From contig NZ_AUIH01000010.1 in assembly GCF_000423605.1 (NCBI RefSeq), positions 1 to 64,000 on the forward strand: 64,000 nucleotides of DNA, read 5' to 3'. Shown here piece by piece: positions 1 to 8,184 of this stretch. How positions within the stretch are numbered: position 1 is the first letter of the stretch; every line of letters starts with the position of its first letter. The stretch is from Saccharospirillum impatiens DSM 12546. Lineage in GTDB: Bacteria; Pseudomonadota; Gammaproteobacteria; Pseudomonadales; Natronospirillaceae. The position numbers and the translations under genes are program-made. The notes under the pieces are model-generated. The model was not told the origin of the DNA, ran no database searches, and saw only the letters and a list, made by a program, of their open reading frames with translations.

Positions 1-218
1 GCGTTGGACTCATTTGAAAGGTCTAGACATTCCTGCATGAGTCCGTCGGGATGCCGCACCACTGCGGCAACGTCCCTCGGATAAGCCAGAGCCCCGGGGG
101 AGTTGTTCAGAGGCTCCCCAGAGTATCGGCCGCAACGGCGGTTTTTGCAGTAGGGTTTGGTAGGCGCCTTGTGGTCCATTCGTAAAGTTCTGTTACTGAG
201 GAGCGACGCCAGCAAGTG
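1..218. other. Intergenic region with several hairpins
   Basis: I see no gene in this stretch. It holds three inverted repeats. GGACTCAT (about 6-13) pairs with ATGAGTCC at about 37-44. TGCCGCA/TGCGGCA form a 7-bp stem with a 4-nt loop around 53-70. GGGGAG and CTCCCC pair around 99-122. It may be the edge of a structured repeat or the tail of a gene outside the window. It lies downstream of the minus-strand SDR gene, so one hairpin could serve as its terminator, but there is no T-tract. Confidence 0.35.
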
Positions 219-1004
219 TTAGCGGGGTCGTTCGGAGCGAGCGAGCACGGCGTGCAGCCAGCGCACTGGCAGGTGGCGTAAAAAGGCGACAATCAGCCGG
301 TAGTTCCAGCCCTGAACAGACAGCACCCGACCCCGGTTCAGGTCTTTGAGCGATCGATCGACAACCTCGTTGGCCGACCAGGCGCGGGTGAGCCCGTGGC
401 GTTTATAAAAGCTAGCCGGGTCCAGTCCCAGGCGGGCATGAAAGTCGGTTACGGTGAACCCGGGGCAAACCGCCAGGGCACGAAGCCCTTCGTGGCGATA
501 ACTCAGTGCCAGCGTCTCGGTGAACGCTCTGACGAAAGCTTTGGTCGGGCCATATAACGCACTGTGGGGTGTCGGCAGCCAACTGGCCACCGAGGCCAGG
601 TTGATCACCAGCCCACGCGCCCGTATCAGGTTGGGCAAGGCCGCATGGGTCAGCTGCAGGGTGCTGGTGACATGGACATCAAGCAGAGCCTGGTGGCGTG
701 ACCAGTTTGCCTCGCCAAAACGTCCATCGTCGGCATAGCCGGCGTTGTTGATCAGGGCATCCAGCCGGGGCAGCAGTGTGACTTCCTGGACCAGCGCTTC
801 GCGCTTATCAGCCTCGGCCAGGTCAATGATTCGATAATCGACATCGACCGGGTAGCGTTCTCGCAGGCGGTCGCATACAGCAGCCAGTTCGGCTTCACGC
901 CGGCCGGTTAACAGCAGATTGTAGCCATCGGCGGCGAGTCGTTCTGCGTAGGCGGCACCTATGCCGCTGGTGGCGCCGGTTATTACGGCCAGAGGTTGGG
1001 TCAT
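219..1004 (-). CDS. SDR family NAD(P)-dependent oxidoreductase
   Basis: Classical short-chain dehydrogenase of about 261 residues. The N-terminal Rossmann motif GATSGIG binds the nucleotide, NNAG follows in the middle, and the catalytic YGPTK (YxxxK) is preceded by the S of NLASVAS. The start is placed at ATG 1004 (MTQPLAVITG), because the longer frame up to 1055 adds residues before beta-1 that the family lacks. It is cytosolic, and the substrate cannot be predicted. It stands alone, divergent from the RsmB-like gene at 1227. The C-terminal part (SVQGWNYRLIVAFLRHLPVRW) resembles the subgroup often annotated DltE/YqjQ-like, with a C-terminal amphipathic tail. The family call is secure and the function open. 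Confidence 0.9.
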   Translation of the reverse strand: MTQPLAVITGATSGIGAAYAERLAADGYNLLLTGRREAELAAVCDRLRERYPVDVDYRIIDLAEADKREALVQEVTLLPRLDALINNAGYADDGRFGEANWSRHQALLDVHVTSTLQLTHAALPNLIRARGLVINLASVASWLPTPHSALYGPTKAFVRAFTETLALSYRHEGLRALAVCPGFTVTDFHARLGLDPASFYKRHGLTRAWSANEVVDRSLKDLNRGRVLSVQGWNYRLIVAFLRHLPVRWLHAVLARSERPR

Positions 1005-1226
1005 GAACAGGTATCCCGGAGCACAGTGCAGTGGGGGATCATGCCAGAGTCGCACCGTTGGGCAAACCGCTTACGCTAAGGGAGGCTGTCGACATCTCTT
1101 GACGCGGTTTGGTTTTGCACGCCAGGGTCTTTCGGCAGGTTGGGGGTGCCTTTGGTGCCGTGATTCTGACTGGTCCCTGCTTTATACTGCGCCGTTCAGC
1201 CGCCACCGACCCACAGGACTTCAGCC

Positions 1227-2540
1227 ATGGTGCACACCGACATTTCGAACCGGCCGCAATGGCCCGGCTATCGCTGGCCGCACCTGTGTGACCTGACCCG
1301 GGCGTTGCAAGCCGAACCACACTGGCCACAGATGGATCGCTGGCTGGCGGCACGGTTTCGCGAGCGCAAGGCTTATGGTGGCAAAGACCGGCGGTTTTAC
1401 AGTGATCGGCTGTTTCAACTGTGCCGGTTGGCAGCGGCACCGGTGATTCTGCAGCAGGGCTATGCGGCCGCTACCAATAACGCTGCACCAGATAACGAGG
1501 CATGGACCGCTGAGACCCTGTGGCAGGCGTTCAAAGTGATCCCGGCGCTGGAACTCTGGGGTTGGCTGGTGTTGCTCGACGGAGCTGACGATCAGGCCCC
1601 AAGGGAGCTGACCGATATAGCCGCGCGGCGGGAGTGGCTTGATCGCCAGTATGACCAGCCCGATGTGCAGGCAGCAAAGTACGGTTGGTTGCGTAGCTGG
1701 AACCCTTGGTTTGAACGTCGTCTGGCGGCCAGCCAATGGCCAACCGAGCAGGCGCAACACTGGCAGGCGATGCAGATGACGCGCCCGCCTATCTGGTTGC
1801 GGGCCTTGCCCGGTAAAGGCGAGCAGGCCGCCCGCTCGCTCCACGCTGCAGGGTTGACGTTAGTGGAGCAAGGCGGAGACGGGCTGGCGCTGGAACCCGA
1901 CTCTCAGGTTACCAGGACCAAAGCCTGGGATGCAGGCTGGGTGGAGATTCAGGATCGGGCCAGTCAGCGCATCGTCGATGCCGTAGCCGCCGCGCCCGGG
2001 CATCGGGTTTGGGACGTGTGCGCCGGAGGCGGTGGCAAAGCCGTCGCGCTGGCGAGCCGGGTCGGGCCGTCTGGTGAGGTTGTGGCGACGGATATTCGTG
2101 CTCACGCCCTGCAAGAGACTGAACGGCGCGCTGCTCGCCAGGGGTTTGCCAACCTGCGTACCCGTGCGCTGGATGTCACTCGCCCGGACGCGGTTGCCGA
2201 ACTGAACGCGGGTACCTTCGACCGGGTTGTGATTGATGCGCCTTGCTCGGGCGCCGGCACCTGGCGGCGCAACCCTGACAGTCGCTGGCGGTTGACCGGT
2301 GATGCCATTCAGGCATTGCAACCGATTCAGGATCAGTTACTGACGCAGGCGTCGGTATCGGTTAAAACCGGTGGTTATCTGGTGTATGCGACGTGCAGTT
2401 GGCTGGTTGAAGAGAACGAAGACCGGGTCTCACAGTTTTTGTCTGCTCATCCCGGTTTTACCTTGTTGAGCCAAGCCATGGTTGGCGCGCCCGAAGACGA
2501 CGCCGACACCATGTTTGTAGCGGTGATGCAGAGCCATTGA
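1227..2540 (+). CDS. 16S rRNA (cytosine-5) methyltransferase, RsmB/NOP2 family
   Basis: Protein of 437 residues, the usual size for RsmB/RsmF-type RNA m5C methyltransferases. The C-terminal half carries the SAM-binding DVCAGGGGKAVALAS motif, the aspartate in ATDIRAHAL, motif IV DAPCSGAGTWRRNPD and motif VI YATCSW. The last two hold the two cysteines used for product release and covalent catalysis in the family. The N-terminal half (about residues 1-200) has no obvious motif and probably acts in RNA binding. ATG 1227 is preceded by AGGA at a suitable distance. The gene is monocistronic. The exact rRNA position (C967 or another) cannot be fixed from sequence alone. Confidence 0.88.
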   Translation: MVHTDISNRPQWPGYRWPHLCDLTRALQAEPHWPQMDRWLAARFRERKAYGGKDRRFYSDRLFQLCRLAAAPVILQQGYAAATNNAAPDNEAWTAETLWQAFKVIPALELWGWLVLLDGADDQAPRELTDIAARREWLDRQYDQPDVQAAKYGWLRSWNPWFERRLAASQWPTEQAQHWQAMQMTRPPIWLRALPGKGEQAARSLHAAGLTLVEQGGDGLALEPDSQVTRTKAWDAGWVEIQDRASQRIVDAVAAAPGHRVWDVCAGGGGKAVALASRVGPSGEVVATDIRAHALQETERRAARQGFANLRTRALDVTRPDAVAELNAGTFDRVVIDAPCSGAGTWRRNPDSRWRLTGDAIQALQPIQDQLLTQASVSVKTGGYLVYATCSWLVEENEDRVSQFLSAHPGFTLLSQAMVGAPEDDADTMFVAVMQSH

Positions 2541-2570
2541 ACAGGCTCGTCAGCGGTGTTCCTGGCCTCT

Positions 2571-3554
2571 TCAACCCTTTTTATTCTGCTCGGCCTGCTG
2601 TGCTTTCAGAGATTTGGCGACCTTTATCGCCTGTTGGGCTGCGGCGCGCGCTTCCTTCACTTTGCGGATCGAGAGGTTAAAGCTGGTTTTCATGCGCGAG
2701 GTCGCCAACTTCAACTGATCGATCTCATTGCGGCTATTCAGTGGAATGGAACTGACGTCCAGCTCGGTTTCCTGCCCCTTGGAAATAGTATCGGCCATCT
2801 GTGTCAGCTCACCCACCGGTTGAATGATGGTGCGCCGTACAAACCACAGAATCACCAGTATCGACAACGCGATGGCTGCAATTTCAACCATGCCGAACAG
2901 GGAGACCGTGCCTGCCAGCAGGTTGCGCTGGGGAATGGTGACGCTGATGATGCCAGCCAGATCTCCGGCCTCAAACCCGAAACCGTTGTCGGATCCGTAC
3001 CGGGTTAATACATCCCGCGGGGCATTGGCCGCATTGCCGTGACAGACAATACAGGCTTCGGTGTGAAATACCGGCTTGGCATAGCGATACTCGCCACCGA
3101 CGGTCTCGAAAAACTCGGGCAGATCAAACGACTGAATGTTGTTCAGTGCGCGCGATTCAAAGGCATCCGGCGTGTTGGCCGGGTTCATGACATTCTGTGA
3201 GGTCATGCGGAACTTGGCGGGTGATTCAGAGGCAGCGACGGTTTCTGAAAACTCGCGCTGAGCCAGGGCCGGGTTTTTTGAATAAAAGGTGATGGTCTGG
3301 TTTGGGGTGTCTACCGGATGCACATCCATTTGCCCCAGAAAGCTATCCTGTCCATCGCGTACCCAGACCCGACCAGTTTGGGCAACCCAACTGCCAAAGG
3401 CATCGACATTGGCGACCACGGTTTGTGCCTGAGCCCGAAGCTCCTGCATGTAGACATTTTTGAGCAACAGAAAGAAGGCGCCTGCGTTCAATGCCAGGAC
3501 ACACATCAGCAGCAGCACAAACTGAGTGCTGATAGACAATCGTTTTCCAAACAT
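2571..3554 (-). CDS. DUF3365 (c-type heme) periplasmic sensor with HAMP domain
   Basis: About 327 residues from ATG 3554 (MFGKRLSIS), chosen because GGAG lies about 10 nt upstream and the longer frame would run into the gene behind it. Order: N-terminal membrane segment (VLLLMCVLALNAGAFFLLL), a periplasmic domain with a CIVCH heme-attachment motif (about residue 170) inside a DUF3365/Tll0287-like fold, a second membrane segment (VEIAAIALSILVILWFV), a HAMP linker (PVGELTQMADTISKG) and a lysine/alanine-rich coiled coil to the end. There is no kinase, cyclase or methyl-accepting domain, so the signal must pass to a separate partner. The gene downstream of 3852 on the same strand lies 22 bp upstream and is the obvious candidate. 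Heme or redox sensing is inferred from the family. Confidence 0.85.
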   Translation of the reverse strand: MFGKRLSISTQFVLLLMCVLALNAGAFFLLLKNVYMQELRAQAQTVVANVDAFGSWVAQTGRVWVRDGQDSFLGQMDVHPVDTPNQTITFYSKNPALAQREFSETVAASESPAKFRMTSQNVMNPANTPDAFESRALNNIQSFDLPEFFETVGGEYRYAKPVFHTEACIVCHGNAANAPRDVLTRYGSDNGFGFEAGDLAGIISVTIPQRNLLAGTVSLFGMVEIAAIALSILVILWFVRRTIIQPVGELTQMADTISKGQETELDVSSIPLNSRNEIDQLKLATSRMKTSFNLSIRKVKEARAAAQQAIKVAKSLKAQQAEQNKKG

Positions 3555-3576
3555 GAGGGGGGTAACTCCGTTTAAA

Positions 3577-3852
3577 TTACCGGGCAGTCGGGGGCTTCCC
3601 GGCACCGGATGTCATGCTGTAAACCACCTTGTTGGTGGCTTCCAAAAAAGCCCGTTTATCTCGTTCGCTGTCGATATTCGATGCCAGCTCACTGATGTAG
3701 TGGCGCAGCGCAGCCGGGCCTTTCCAGCCTTTACGGCGCCAGATCTGTCGGGTGTCTTCAATCAGGATGTCCCCTATGGGGCCGACAGCAGATTTGAATT
3801 CCTGATCGATCATTGCCAACAGGCGTTGCGAACGGCTTCCCTGTGCTGCCAT
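3577..3852 (-). CDS. Small conserved protein, likely partner of the heme sensor
   Basis: Ninety-one residues, largely helical, with no signal peptide or membrane segment. Residues 10-45 (IDQEFKSAVGPIGDILIED) recall the short IGPIA-type helical domain that often ends cyanobacterial and proteobacterial signalling proteins. That is a resemblance from memory, not a domain match. It is the first gene of a two-gene minus-strand unit, followed after 22 bp by the DUF3365/HAMP sensor, and the pairing suggests it acts in the same signalling step. Function unknown. Confidence 0.6.
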   Translation of the reverse strand: MAAQGSRSQRLLAMIDQEFKSAVGPIGDILIEDTRQIWRRKGWKGPAALRHYISELASNIDSERDKRAFLEATNKVVYSMTSGAGKPPTAR

Positions 3853-4136
3853 CTATGGGTCTCATCAAAAAGAGGGGTTACGTTGAGTGGGTAGCAAAAT
3901 ACCAGATTCAGGGCCGGGTGTTGACTTTAAATAGCGTCTAACAACCTGATTTCTGGTTATTAACGTACACTTGGACGGGTGGAAAGCAAAAAGTGACATT
4001 TTGCTGATCTACCGGCGTCTATTATTGTGCAGTCAATAATGCCACCGGACCCCTCACGGTTCGGATCGTGTTGCTGACTGTCAGTAGGTTTCCACAGCCT
4101 GGTAGAAGACCCAAAAACGAACCACGAGGAGTTTTC

Positions 4137-4871
4137 ATGAACAAATTATGGCCATTAGCCATTGTCGCCCTGATGTTTATTGTGGCACCGGTTGTAGGGC
4201 TCTGGCTGCCATTGGGTGCTTCAAAAGCGCCCGACTTTACCGAATTTGCCGCAGGTGATGCCCGCAAGACCGCTTTTTTTGACTTTATGGTGCCCCTGGT
4301 CAAGCAAGAAAACGAGGCGGTATTGAGCAGCCGTGCGCGATTGCTGGCACTGCAGGAGGAAGGCTCTCCAGGTTGGGCGGAACGCCGTTGGCTGATGTTA
4401 TTGGCCGAACGTTATGAACTGGACGAGTTTGACCCAACTGACGCTGCGGCTCGGCGTCAACTGATCAGGCGGGTTGACGCTGTGCCGGCCTCAATCGCAC
4501 TGGCGCAGTCAGCCAATGAAAGCGCCTGGGGTACATCGCGCTTCGCTCTGCAGGGTAACAATTACTTCGGACAGTGGTGCTTTGTGCGCGGCTGCGGGCT
4601 GGTGCCGGAGGCTCGCAATGAGGGGGCCAGTCATGAGGTTGCCGCCTTTGATTCGGCGCGTGAATCGGTGCGTCGCTACATGAACAACATCAATACTCAC
4701 AACGCCTATGCCGATTTGAGGGCTCGTCGTGCGTCATTGCGCAATGAAGGGAATGACGTTAATGGGTTGGCTCTGGCTCCCACCTTGCTCCGATACTCCG
4801 AGCGGGGTCAGGAGTACGTGAATGAGTTGCAGGCCATGATACGCGGCAATGCGTTGCAACAATACGACTGA
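4137..4871 (+). CDS. Bax-like glucosaminidase domain protein
   Basis: 244 residues from ATG 4137, which has a good GAGGAG ribosome site. A hydrophobic N-terminus (LWPLAIVALMFIVAPVVGLWL) acts as signal or anchor. The C-terminal domain holds the Bax/FlgJ-type glucosaminidase signature ALAQSANESAWGTSRFA, with the likely catalytic glutamate in NESAWG, then QGNNYFGQWCF and a C-G-L-V-P segment. The expected activity is N-acetylglucosaminidase cleavage of peptidoglycan in the periplasm. The gene is single and ends against the convergent glycosidase gene, with a perfect hairpin in between. Confidence 0.88.
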   Translation: MNKLWPLAIVALMFIVAPVVGLWLPLGASKAPDFTEFAAGDARKTAFFDFMVPLVKQENEAVLSSRARLLALQEEGSPGWAERRWLMLLAERYELDEFDPTDAAARRQLIRRVDAVPASIALAQSANESAWGTSRFALQGNNYFGQWCFVRGCGLVPEARNEGASHEVAAFDSARESVRRYMNNINTHNAYADLRARRASLRNEGNDVNGLALAPTLLRYSERGQEYVNELQAMIRGNALQQYD

Positions 4872-4876
4872 CAGAA

Positions 4877-4897
4877 CACCGGTGATGTTCACCGGTG
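4877..4897. terminator. Hairpin between convergent genes
   Basis: CACCGGTG, a 5-nt loop and CACCGGTG form an 8-bp GC-rich stem 6 bp after the stop of the Bax-like gene and 14 bp before the end of the convergent glycosidase gene. No T-tract follows on either strand, so termination is inferred from position. Confidence 0.45.
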
Positions 4898-4910
4898 CCT
4901 CAGTATCGTG

Positions 4911-7163
4911 CTAATTGGCCGGTTGCCGTGTGAGCACGGCCTGGTTCCGTTGCTGGCCGGCCTCTATCCGGACCGGTTGGTGGCCGGGCAGCCGGATATC
5001 CAGCGCCGGCGCCGGTCCATGCCAGTTGGCGTCCCAGCTCAGGGTCGTTTCAGTGCTGCTGTCGGCCACAATCGTTACCGTTACCTCACCGAACTCCGTC
5101 GGGGCGGCTCCAAATGTAATCGGACCTTCGGCGTCCAGCCAGCGTTGCGGAATGCCCTGGCACAACACCAGGTGGTCCGCCTCTTCACGCATGAAACAAT
5201 ACCGCATCATCAACACCCACTCCGATGACGCCCAAACATGGTGCCCGTCGCCCATGCAACCGGCACCGGTCAGCGGGTGAATGGCTTCCGGCCACTGGCC
5301 GGTGGGTGAGGCGATGTCGGCGACTGCATCAATCAGGTCCAGGTAGCGCGGGTCGTCTGCGCGCATCATTACCTGAGCAATGTGAAGGGTCAGGTAGGCG
5401 TTGAGACCCGAGTGAATCATATCCTGATAGAACGCACCCTTAACGAAGCAGCGTTCCAGCAGAAACTCGACCAGGTCGGTCATGCGCGGGTCGTCCGCAT
5501 CCCATAACTGCAGCGGGTAACCGCATACCACCGAACCGATGGCCCCGGAGTCGAGCCGACGGTAGGGTGACGCCGGCATGGCCGGGCGGCGCAGTTTCTC
5601 GGCCTGACCCGCCAGGCTGCGCTCGATGGATTGCTCGAAGTCGCGTGCGGCACGAGCGTAATGCTCGCTCAGTTCCGGGTCGGTGCCGGCCAGCATGCGG
5701 CTGGCGGCATTCAGACCGGCAACACTCCAGAAATCGTCCCAGTAATAAAAGTCATTGGGCCCCAGGTGCTCGGCACTGAATCCGGCTGGCATCAGCCCGG
5801 CATGCGGTGCATCAATGTCGTTTGAAACCCGTTTTTTGATGATCCAGTCGGCGCCTCGCTTGATGACTTTTCCCCACTTTTCGGGGCGACGATGGGTGAA
5901 TTTAAAAAAGCGTTCCAGTATCCACAGAACCTGCCCGTTGGAGTCCCACTCACCCTCCTGGGACCGAAAATAACCAGCGGCGGTTTGACGGTCGATAAAG
6001 CGGTCCAGGGCGCGCTCGGCTCTTTTGGTCAAACCGATACTGAGCAGTGCATCGATGATATAGGCGGCATCGCGGAACCAGAAACGCTTGTAAGTATAGG
6101 GGCCGGGGAACACGTCATCCGGCGAATGCAGCACCAGTGATGTCACCGCCGCATCGAATAAAAATTGCCAGTGCGGGTCCGGGCATGTAAGCGTGCAGCG
6201 TTGTTTGTGTACAGCCGACCAGGCATCGTCAATTAACGGCGTCGTCGGCTTGGTGTCCAGTGGCATACTGGCGGTCAGTTCTTTGGGTTCGCCCGCTTTG
6301 ATGTTAAACAGTGCCGCCGCGGTAGCCAGGCCGACATCGCAGCGCCCCTGCTGCTGGTCTTCGCGATCCCGGAGGTGAATGTGAACGTCGCCGTCGCGGT
6401 AATTCGACACATGATGCCGGTCAGCCGGTTCTGAAAATCGAACAACGTGTTCGTCGTTAATGCGCCAGCCGTCGCGTGCCTGGTTCAGCGACACATCGTG
6501 TATGAATGAAATGCCTTCCGGGTTGTAGGGCCGCAACGCCAGTATCAGTTGCCCGGCCTGATCGCTGTGCCCGGTCACTTTCAACCGACATATCATCTTG
6601 CCTTCGACTCGCTCAACCCAGGCTTCGCTGCGAATCTCCAGACCGTCACCGCTGGCAACCGTTGTGATGTGTGGTCCCTGTTCCAGTTCCTGGCGCTGTT
6701 CGACCTGCTTTAACTTGGAGGGCAGCAGACAGCGCCCATCCTCTGTTTGTAGCCAGGCGTCCAGTGACCAGCCGTTGAAAATGGGGGTGAGCAGTCCGTT
6801 CGGGTCAACAATGGGCAGGTCCGGACAATCGGGGTAGCCCACCGCTGTCCAGTTGCGATTGCTGATGTTGATGTGGGTAATGGCAAACGCCCGTGGAATA
6901 AAAGACGGGTCTCTCGGATCAAATTGACGCTCGATCCAGACCGGCCAGACCCAGTCCAGGTTGTGTTGAATGGTGCGACTGTTGATCAACCCGCGCGCGT
7001 GGAAGACGACGCCGGAGCGAATCAGCTCAATCGGCTCGGCCACCTCCGAAGGCTGGGCCAATGCTTGCATTTTTGCCATGACCGGAATGGGGTCGAGAAT
7101 GCCTTGTTTTTTGGCAATATAGGAAACAGCAAATCGCCATGGCAACCACTTTGCCCACTTCAT
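4911..7163 (-). CDS. Six-hairpin (alpha/alpha) glycosidase-like protein
   Basis: 750 residues. The N-terminal half is beta-rich and resembles the sandwich domain in front of GH15/GH63/debranching-type enzymes. The C-terminal half is helical, with KRFWFRDAAYIIDALLSIG, GYFRSQEGEWDSNGQVLWILE and SEWVLMMRYCF, typical of a six-hairpin barrel. Candidate acids lie in RDAAY and EGEWDSNG. No signal peptide is seen. The start overlaps the TVP38 stop by 4 bp (ATGA), so the two are translationally coupled on the minus strand. Substrate unknown; an intracellular alpha-glucan or trehalose-like glycoside would fit, but nothing in the sequence decides it. Confidence 0.7.
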   Translation of the reverse strand: MKWAKWLPWRFAVSYIAKKQGILDPIPVMAKMQALAQPSEVAEPIELIRSGVVFHARGLINSRTIQHNLDWVWPVWIERQFDPRDPSFIPRAFAITHINISNRNWTAVGYPDCPDLPIVDPNGLLTPIFNGWSLDAWLQTEDGRCLLPSKLKQVEQRQELEQGPHITTVASGDGLEIRSEAWVERVEGKMICRLKVTGHSDQAGQLILALRPYNPEGISFIHDVSLNQARDGWRINDEHVVRFSEPADRHHVSNYRDGDVHIHLRDREDQQQGRCDVGLATAAALFNIKAGEPKELTASMPLDTKPTTPLIDDAWSAVHKQRCTLTCPDPHWQFLFDAAVTSLVLHSPDDVFPGPYTYKRFWFRDAAYIIDALLSIGLTKRAERALDRFIDRQTAAGYFRSQEGEWDSNGQVLWILERFFKFTHRRPEKWGKVIKRGADWIIKKRVSNDIDAPHAGLMPAGFSAEHLGPNDFYYWDDFWSVAGLNAASRMLAGTDPELSEHYARAARDFEQSIERSLAGQAEKLRRPAMPASPYRRLDSGAIGSVVCGYPLQLWDADDPRMTDLVEFLLERCFVKGAFYQDMIHSGLNAYLTLHIAQVMMRADDPRYLDLIDAVADIASPTGQWPEAIHPLTGAGCMGDGHHVWASSEWVLMMRYCFMREEADHLVLCQGIPQRWLDAEGPITFGAAPTEFGEVTVTIVADSSTETTLSWDANWHGPAPALDIRLPGHQPVRIEAGQQRNQAVLTRQPAN

Positions 7164-7909
7164 GATAAAGACTCCTCATTGTCAGCAGATTCGGTGTATT
7201 GACTCAGAGCTCGGCGTGCCAGCCGGTTCAGATAAAACACGATGGCAACGGTCACCACGAAACCGCCTCCGTAGAGAAACCATTCAAAGCCAGAGCGTTC
7301 CGGGTTGCGCAGGCCGAGGTTGGTGACGTCGGCCGCAATAGAGCCGAGATAGACGTTGTGAACGGAAAAAGGAATAAAACCGATGAGCGAACCGACCAGA
7401 TAACCCTGCCAGGAGAACCGGGTCAGACCAAAAAAATAATTGGACAGCTTACCCGGGAAAAACGGGATGAGCCGGGTCAGCAGTACGATCTTCCAGCCGT
7501 TTGCGCTCATTTCCTCATTGACCAGCCGCAGTTTATTGCGTCGGCGTACAAAGTCCGCCGCGTAAGGGCCAAACAGATAACGGGAAATCAGGAAGGCGGC
7601 AAGGGCACCCAGGGTTGTACCCAGCACGATGTAGATTGACCCTTCAACCACGCCGAACACAAAACCTGCACCGGTGGTGAGCAGTATGCCGGGCAACACC
7701 AGAACGACCACCAGCGCCATCAGCAGAATCACCAGCACTGGCCCCCAGATCCCCCGGGCGTCAACCCAATACAACAAGTCTATGATGGCGTGGTGAATGT
7801 CGAAATACACCAGCATTGTCAGCAGCGCAGCTACAAACACAACGCTGGCAACAATACCCCAAAGAGGTGACGCAGACCGCTTGGCGGGTGTGGTATTGGG
7901 TGCAGTCAT
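7160..7909 (-). CDS. TVP38/TMEM64 (VTT domain) membrane protein
   Basis: 249 residues with about five to six membrane segments. The VTT/SNARE-associated core is visible as GAGFVFGVVEGS, GTTLGALAAFLISRYLFG and TRLIPFFPGKLSNYFFGLT. The family is related to DedA flippases and is thought to move or scramble lipids in the inner membrane. First gene of a two-gene minus-strand operon, with a 4-bp overlap to the glycosidase-like gene. The link suggests envelope or storage carbohydrate metabolism, which is inference only. Confidence 0.85.
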   Translation of the reverse strand: MTAPNTTPAKRSASPLWGIVASVVFVAALLTMLVYFDIHHAIIDLLYWVDARGIWGPVLVILLMALVVVLVLPGILLTTGAGFVFGVVEGSIYIVLGTTLGALAAFLISRYLFGPYAADFVRRRNKLRLVNEEMSANGWKIVLLTRLIPFFPGKLSNYFFGLTRFSWQGYLVGSLIGFIPFSVHNVYLGSIAADVTNLGLRNPERSGFEWFLYGGGFVVTVAIVFYLNRLARRALSQYTESADNEESLS

Positions 7910-8184
7910 GCGCAGTAGATCCTGATTATCTTTCCCCTGATCGTCTGTGGATTATTCCGGGGCGCTATAAACAAACGGCCGCAGAACACCTATCTTGCAT
8001 GGAGTGTAGTGACCTGCTGTTGTTATGTGGCCGCCAGGATGAAAAGTGATGTAAAGTTTTGTTTAGAAACTCGGTCATCGGCGAGAAATACAGGCAGCTA
8101 TTGCTGCCACAATGAGCGTCTGCGTTAGCGGGGTTGTTGTGTCAGTGTGGCTTAATCCCAAACACTGACGCGTCTATGGTGTCT
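7910..8184. other. Intergenic region upstream of the TVP38 operon
   Basis: No gene seen. The region separates two minus-strand units: it holds the promoter side of the TVP38 operon and the 3' side of the chemoreceptor. GTCAGTGT at 8141 pairs with ACACTGAC at 8162, and GGCAGC/GCTGCC pair across a 4-nt loop at 8093-8108. The first could end transcription of the chemoreceptor. Confidence 0.3.

Noticed and set aside
1039..1844. Minus-strand open frames overlapping the start of the RsmB-like gene
   Set aside because: Proline- and arginine-rich translations with no domain; they are explained by the GC-rich plus-strand gene.
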